Shown here: positions 60,953-64,000 of the stretch, one piece after another
Layout of the letters: the number at the start of each line of letters is the position of its first letter
Position numbering within the stretch: the stretch's first letter is position 1
NCBI GenBank assembly: GCA_932521035.1
Contig: OW051492.1
Location: forward strand, 7,440,001 to 7,504,000
Direction of reading: 5' to 3'
DNA: 64,000 nucleotides
From: Oscheius dolichura
Lineage: Eukaryota > Nematoda > Chromadorea > Rhabditida > Rhabditidae
Translations under genes and position numbers: made by a program
The notes under the pieces: generated by a model
Databases searched by the model: none
Seen by the model: only the letters and a program-made list of their open reading frames with translations
Told to the model about the DNA's origin: nothing

Positions 60953-63404
60953 TTAAATCAAGGAAACCGGATCGTCTGGAGCCTGAAAAAGCATCAAAAA
61001 GTTATAAAACTTCTCTGTAAACAAACATTATCAATTTTAGGGTCAGACGAATGACGGGTAAGTAGACTTTCAACCGATTCGGCTGCTTTTGTTGATTTTA
61101 GGGCCCCCATTTTGGACAAACGACTAAGAAGGGCCGCAGTTGAATCAGAAAGAGGTTTTCCGTTATCAACTGCTGGTGCCGCTACGGGTATCGGTGGAGG
61201 AAGACCTGAACTGTCTTCTTTCATGTCAGGGAACTCGGAAATACCTTCTGCCTTGGTATTGGGAGGCGACACTCGACCTATTCTCGCTTTTACAGCCGCA
61301 AAGCGAGCCTTCACCTCGTCGTTGTGTTTTTGGTCGGCTTCTCGTCGCCGTTGGATTTCCTAATTGAATATTTTCATGTTTGTTTTTCTTTTATGTAGAA
61401 ATTACCTCAACTTCTTCATTTTTGGTAGCCACGGGCGGGCTGGGAGGTCGAGAAGTGATCAGCTTGGACTCATCCACGGATTCTGGTTTTTCTCCGGACA
61501 TGGCAAAAGAGAGCTCGTCAGCCAATGAAATTCCCTAAACCGATGACTTCAGAATTCATTTTTTCGAGTAGCGAATGGTTGTTTTTGTGAATCAACTCAC
61601 GGGATCACCCTTGTGGGAATAATCCTCGGGGACTGCGCCGGGCAGGGTGAACTCCTCCAGCCCGCGGGTCTCCTCAAACAGCGATCTGTGTTCTTCTTTC
61701 TTTGGAGCTTCTTTCACTTCTTCGAATCCATTCTGAATACTAGTTTTTTTCCTAAAATGCGCTCTCCCACTTCAAAATGTTCCAGAGGTTCAATTTCCGT
61801 CGACTCCATTGTAAATATCACCGATTTCTGGGTTTCCTGTGGCTGACTTTCCCCGAAATCAATTAGTTGCTCATTTTCGTCGCTCTTTGGCTCCTCTGCT
61901 TCTTCCGAAGGATTTTTATGCTCTTTCACGCTTTCTACAACCAATAATTCCTCCTCTTCCTCATGTTTCTGCTCGACAGGCTTTTCTGTCTCCTTCGGTT
62001 CTTCTTTTTGATGAATTTCCTCCTAAAAATGGGAGATTTCTGTCATTTCCAGCCCTACCCCATGGTTTTCCATCGCCTCTACCTCTTTTTCTTCTCTAAT
62101 TTCCTCTTTTTTGGGTACTATAACACTGTCCAGGTCACTCGCCTCATCCATGGAGTGGATTGACTCCTAAAATATGGTTCACAGGAGGTTCTAGCCTTAC
62201 CTCCTCGTGGAATTCAACCAGCTTGACGACCTCCGGTTCCTCTATTTTTGGGGGTTTACTTTTTTCAGAGGATACGGTCGTCTCCGTTATTTTTGTTTCC
62301 TCGAGTGGCGAGGATTTAACATTAATTTCAGGAACGGCTGGTCTCTCGGCTTTTTCACTGCGAGCACTTCTCGGCGACGGCACCGGACTCTCCCGTACTG
62401 TAGAAATCTGTCTCCCTGCTTTTTCCTAAATTTTCCACGCCTTAAATCAATTTCTGCCTCTTTTCTACCTGCGCAGCAGGTTTTGGCAGCGCTCGCTGCT
62501 TTGCTGGAGGCAGACGGGCTCCCGGCGACGAGCGAAGTGTGGCTCGCGGGGCACTGGCCGTCATTCCCACCACCCGGGAAGGTGTATAAACAGACTGGGT
62601 CATCAGATTTTGTGTTGGTTTTGTTTTTGGTGGGGGAGCTTGAACTTTGGAGGGAGGGGGACGGCGCGGCGTCGAGGAAGGCACATACATCGACGTTGTC
62701 ATCATAGATGTTCTCTTTGGGGGAGTGGGGGTCTAGAAAAAGCGGAGATAAATGGACAAAGAAGACGAATACCTTGGTGGGAGTGAGTCTGGGCTCCGGC
62801 GGCGGCGACAACTTTTTGTCGTAGGCCTTTTGACTCTTCGGGAGGTGGTTCAAGTAGGAGAGCTCCCTCGGCGTGGACGAGCCAAACCCGACGCCGTCTT
62901 TTTTAGCCGTTCGCGATGTGGCTGCGTGTTGTCTTTCAAGTATTTCCTTCTTCCTGGCCTTATCCCGTTCCAGCCATTCCAAATGCTGATGCAATTCTTC
63001 TTGCCTTTTTTTCATTTCCCTCGCTTCTCGTTCTCTTCTAAAAGTTTTTCTCTCTGTTTATTTATAAGTATTCAACCAACCTTTCCGCAAGTAACCTTTG
63101 ACGTTCCTCTGCTACCGTTCTGTTCTTTTGTTTTTGCTCCGCTAATAAAGCTCTGTGCCGCTCTTGTACCCGTTTTTCTGCGGCGATCTTCCGTCGGCGG
63201 ATCTACAAGTTTGAGATGAGGCTAAGAGGGCAGCCGTGAATCGCAAAACGCTTTCAGCTTGAAGCGCAGCTTTTCACTTTTTTAGCGTCATCGGTTTTTA
63301 TGCTTTACTTTTTGCATTGTAAAAGTTTTTTAATTGTCGGTTGTTGGACTCACCAAGTCTTCATCTTCCATGAGAGGACTGCTCCGTCCTAGCGGTCGTT
63401 GCAT
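60953..63404 (-). CDS. MAP7/ensconsin-like coiled-coil protein
   Basis: Start ATG 63404 (MQRPLGRSSPLMEDEDL). A long charged helix follows after a ~150-bp intron (IRRRKIAAEKRVQERHRALL, EERQRLLAERREREAREMKK, LEWLERDKARKKEILERQ), typical of microtubule-binding MAP7-type coils. Then comes a Pro/Ser/Thr-rich basic region (SYLNHLPKSQKAYDKKLSPP, SSTPRRPPPSKVQAPPPK). A very acidic Glu-rich region follows (61700-62300), and the C-terminus has a second Arg/Glu helix (EEIQRRREADQKHNDEVKAR) and SLLTRHSSDP, stop TAA 60953. The MAP7 assignment rests on layout and composition rather than a diagnostic motif. Introns 35-150 nt. Confidence 0.5.
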
Positions 63405-63638
63405 TTCTATATAACGGCTGTTCCCAGCAATAGTTTTATGTCTGTGAGTATGGATTCGGAAATTCCGCAGGTGAGAAGCAAAGGGTTTGGTTTAAAAAAA
63501 ACATTTATAACAATAACAGTAAAAAGGTGAATAGAACAGTAACAAATACCAGGAAAAAAGGAACCGAAATATATGACCCTGATAAGAGCCAAATATTCCA
63601 TAACGTCAGCGATGCCAACATTGAAGAGTAAACAAACG

Positions 63639-64000
63639 TTATTTCATGTGCTGGCGATGAGCACGCTTCTTGACATGCTTCGGAATCTTCTCTTTCCGTT
63701 GTTCTCGTTTATCTTCTTTTACAGCAGCTTTTCTTGCTTTGCGCTCGTCTGTGGTTTCTCCTCGAATTCTGGAAAAAGAGTAAAATTTGGTAAACATAAA
63801 AGGTTTCTCTGCCTTGCCAAATATAAACGACAACATATATACCTCGTATGCATCTTAACTTTTTTCTCCTTTTCTTGTTGTGCCTCTTCATCAATCGACT
63901 CTTCGCTACTTGTTGTAGCAGGGATTTCGTCTTCAGTATCCGAATTTTCGTCTTGTTTGAAATCATCACCTCCGAGATCAACCTGAACAAGTACTATCTC
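63639..64000 (-). CDS. RIOK1: RIO kinase 1, C-terminal end only
   Basis: Only the last two exons are in the window; the kinase domain lies outside. The visible part begins VDLGGDDFKQDENSDTEDEI, is acidic, and after a ~75-nt intron (63773-63842) continues IRGETTDERKARKAAVKEDK, REQRKEKIPKHVKKR, ending HRQHMK at TAA 63639-63641. The REKRKNKIPKHVKKR-type tail is the hallmark of animal RIOK1, which acts in 40S subunit maturation. Confidence 0.75.

Overview
This window is nuclear DNA of a compact animal genome. About 27 protein genes lie on both strands in 64 kb, roughly one per 2.4 kb. All conserved genes are metazoan (junctophilin, anillin, MGAT5, ARHGAP39, CDKAL1, a KCTD8/12/16-type protein, an UNC-14/RUSC-type protein, an ANKLE1/LEM-3 nuclease). 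The introns are extremely short, many 26-45 nt, with T-rich TTTAG or TTTCAG acceptors and almost no polypyrimidine tract. This fits a nematode or nematode-like ecdysozoan. I cannot assign a species and saw no rRNA, tRNA, CRISPR or bacterial-type feature.

Layout. 0-7.3 kb: 3' end of a PP1-like phosphatase (+), then TTC14, ANKLE1/LEM-3 and MGAT5 on the minus strand. 7.7-12.5 kb: ARHGAP39 and CDKAL1 on the plus strand. 12.6-14.2 kb: a divergent gene with two tandem winged-helix-like units (-). 16.3-23 kb: a DIPP-type Nudix hydrolase (+), an F-box protein (-), cysteine dioxygenase (+), two small ORFs and a CD36/SCARB receptor (-). 23.7-29.1 kb: junctophilin (-) with long introns. 32-36 kb: taxilin, an unknown Ser/Lys-rich protein and LSm5 (-). 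36.3-39.6 kb: PMS2 (+). 39.9-43.9 kb: anillin and a small gene (-). 45.4-49.4 kb: the RUN-domain gene (+). 50.3-55 kb: KCTD-type protein and SAFB-like protein (-). 55.6-64 kb: a small basic protein (+), then CPSF2, ABHD11, a MAP7-like coiled-coil protein and the 3' end of RIOK1 (-).

The genes are mostly unrelated housekeeping and neuromuscular functions: DNA repair (PMS2, ANKLE1), RNA processing and translation (CPSF2, LSm5, SAFB-like, CDKAL1, RIOK1), and excitable-cell structure and trafficking (junctophilin, UNC-14/RUSC, KCTD, taxilin). I see no dedicated gene cluster.

The most unusual feature is a family of short palindromic elements confined to the GC-rich blocks (about 8-10, 14-31 and 45-51 kb). 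Each has two ~23-bp inverted arms around a spacer of nearly constant length (45-48 bp in six of seven copies) whose sequence is not conserved. Other points of note are substitutions in two ATPase motifs of PMS2, introns as short as 26-28 nt, a GC-AG intron in junctophilin, a 90-bp-armed inverted-repeat element at 55.2 kb, and a TA-flanked element at 4 kb with a relative at 10.3 kb.
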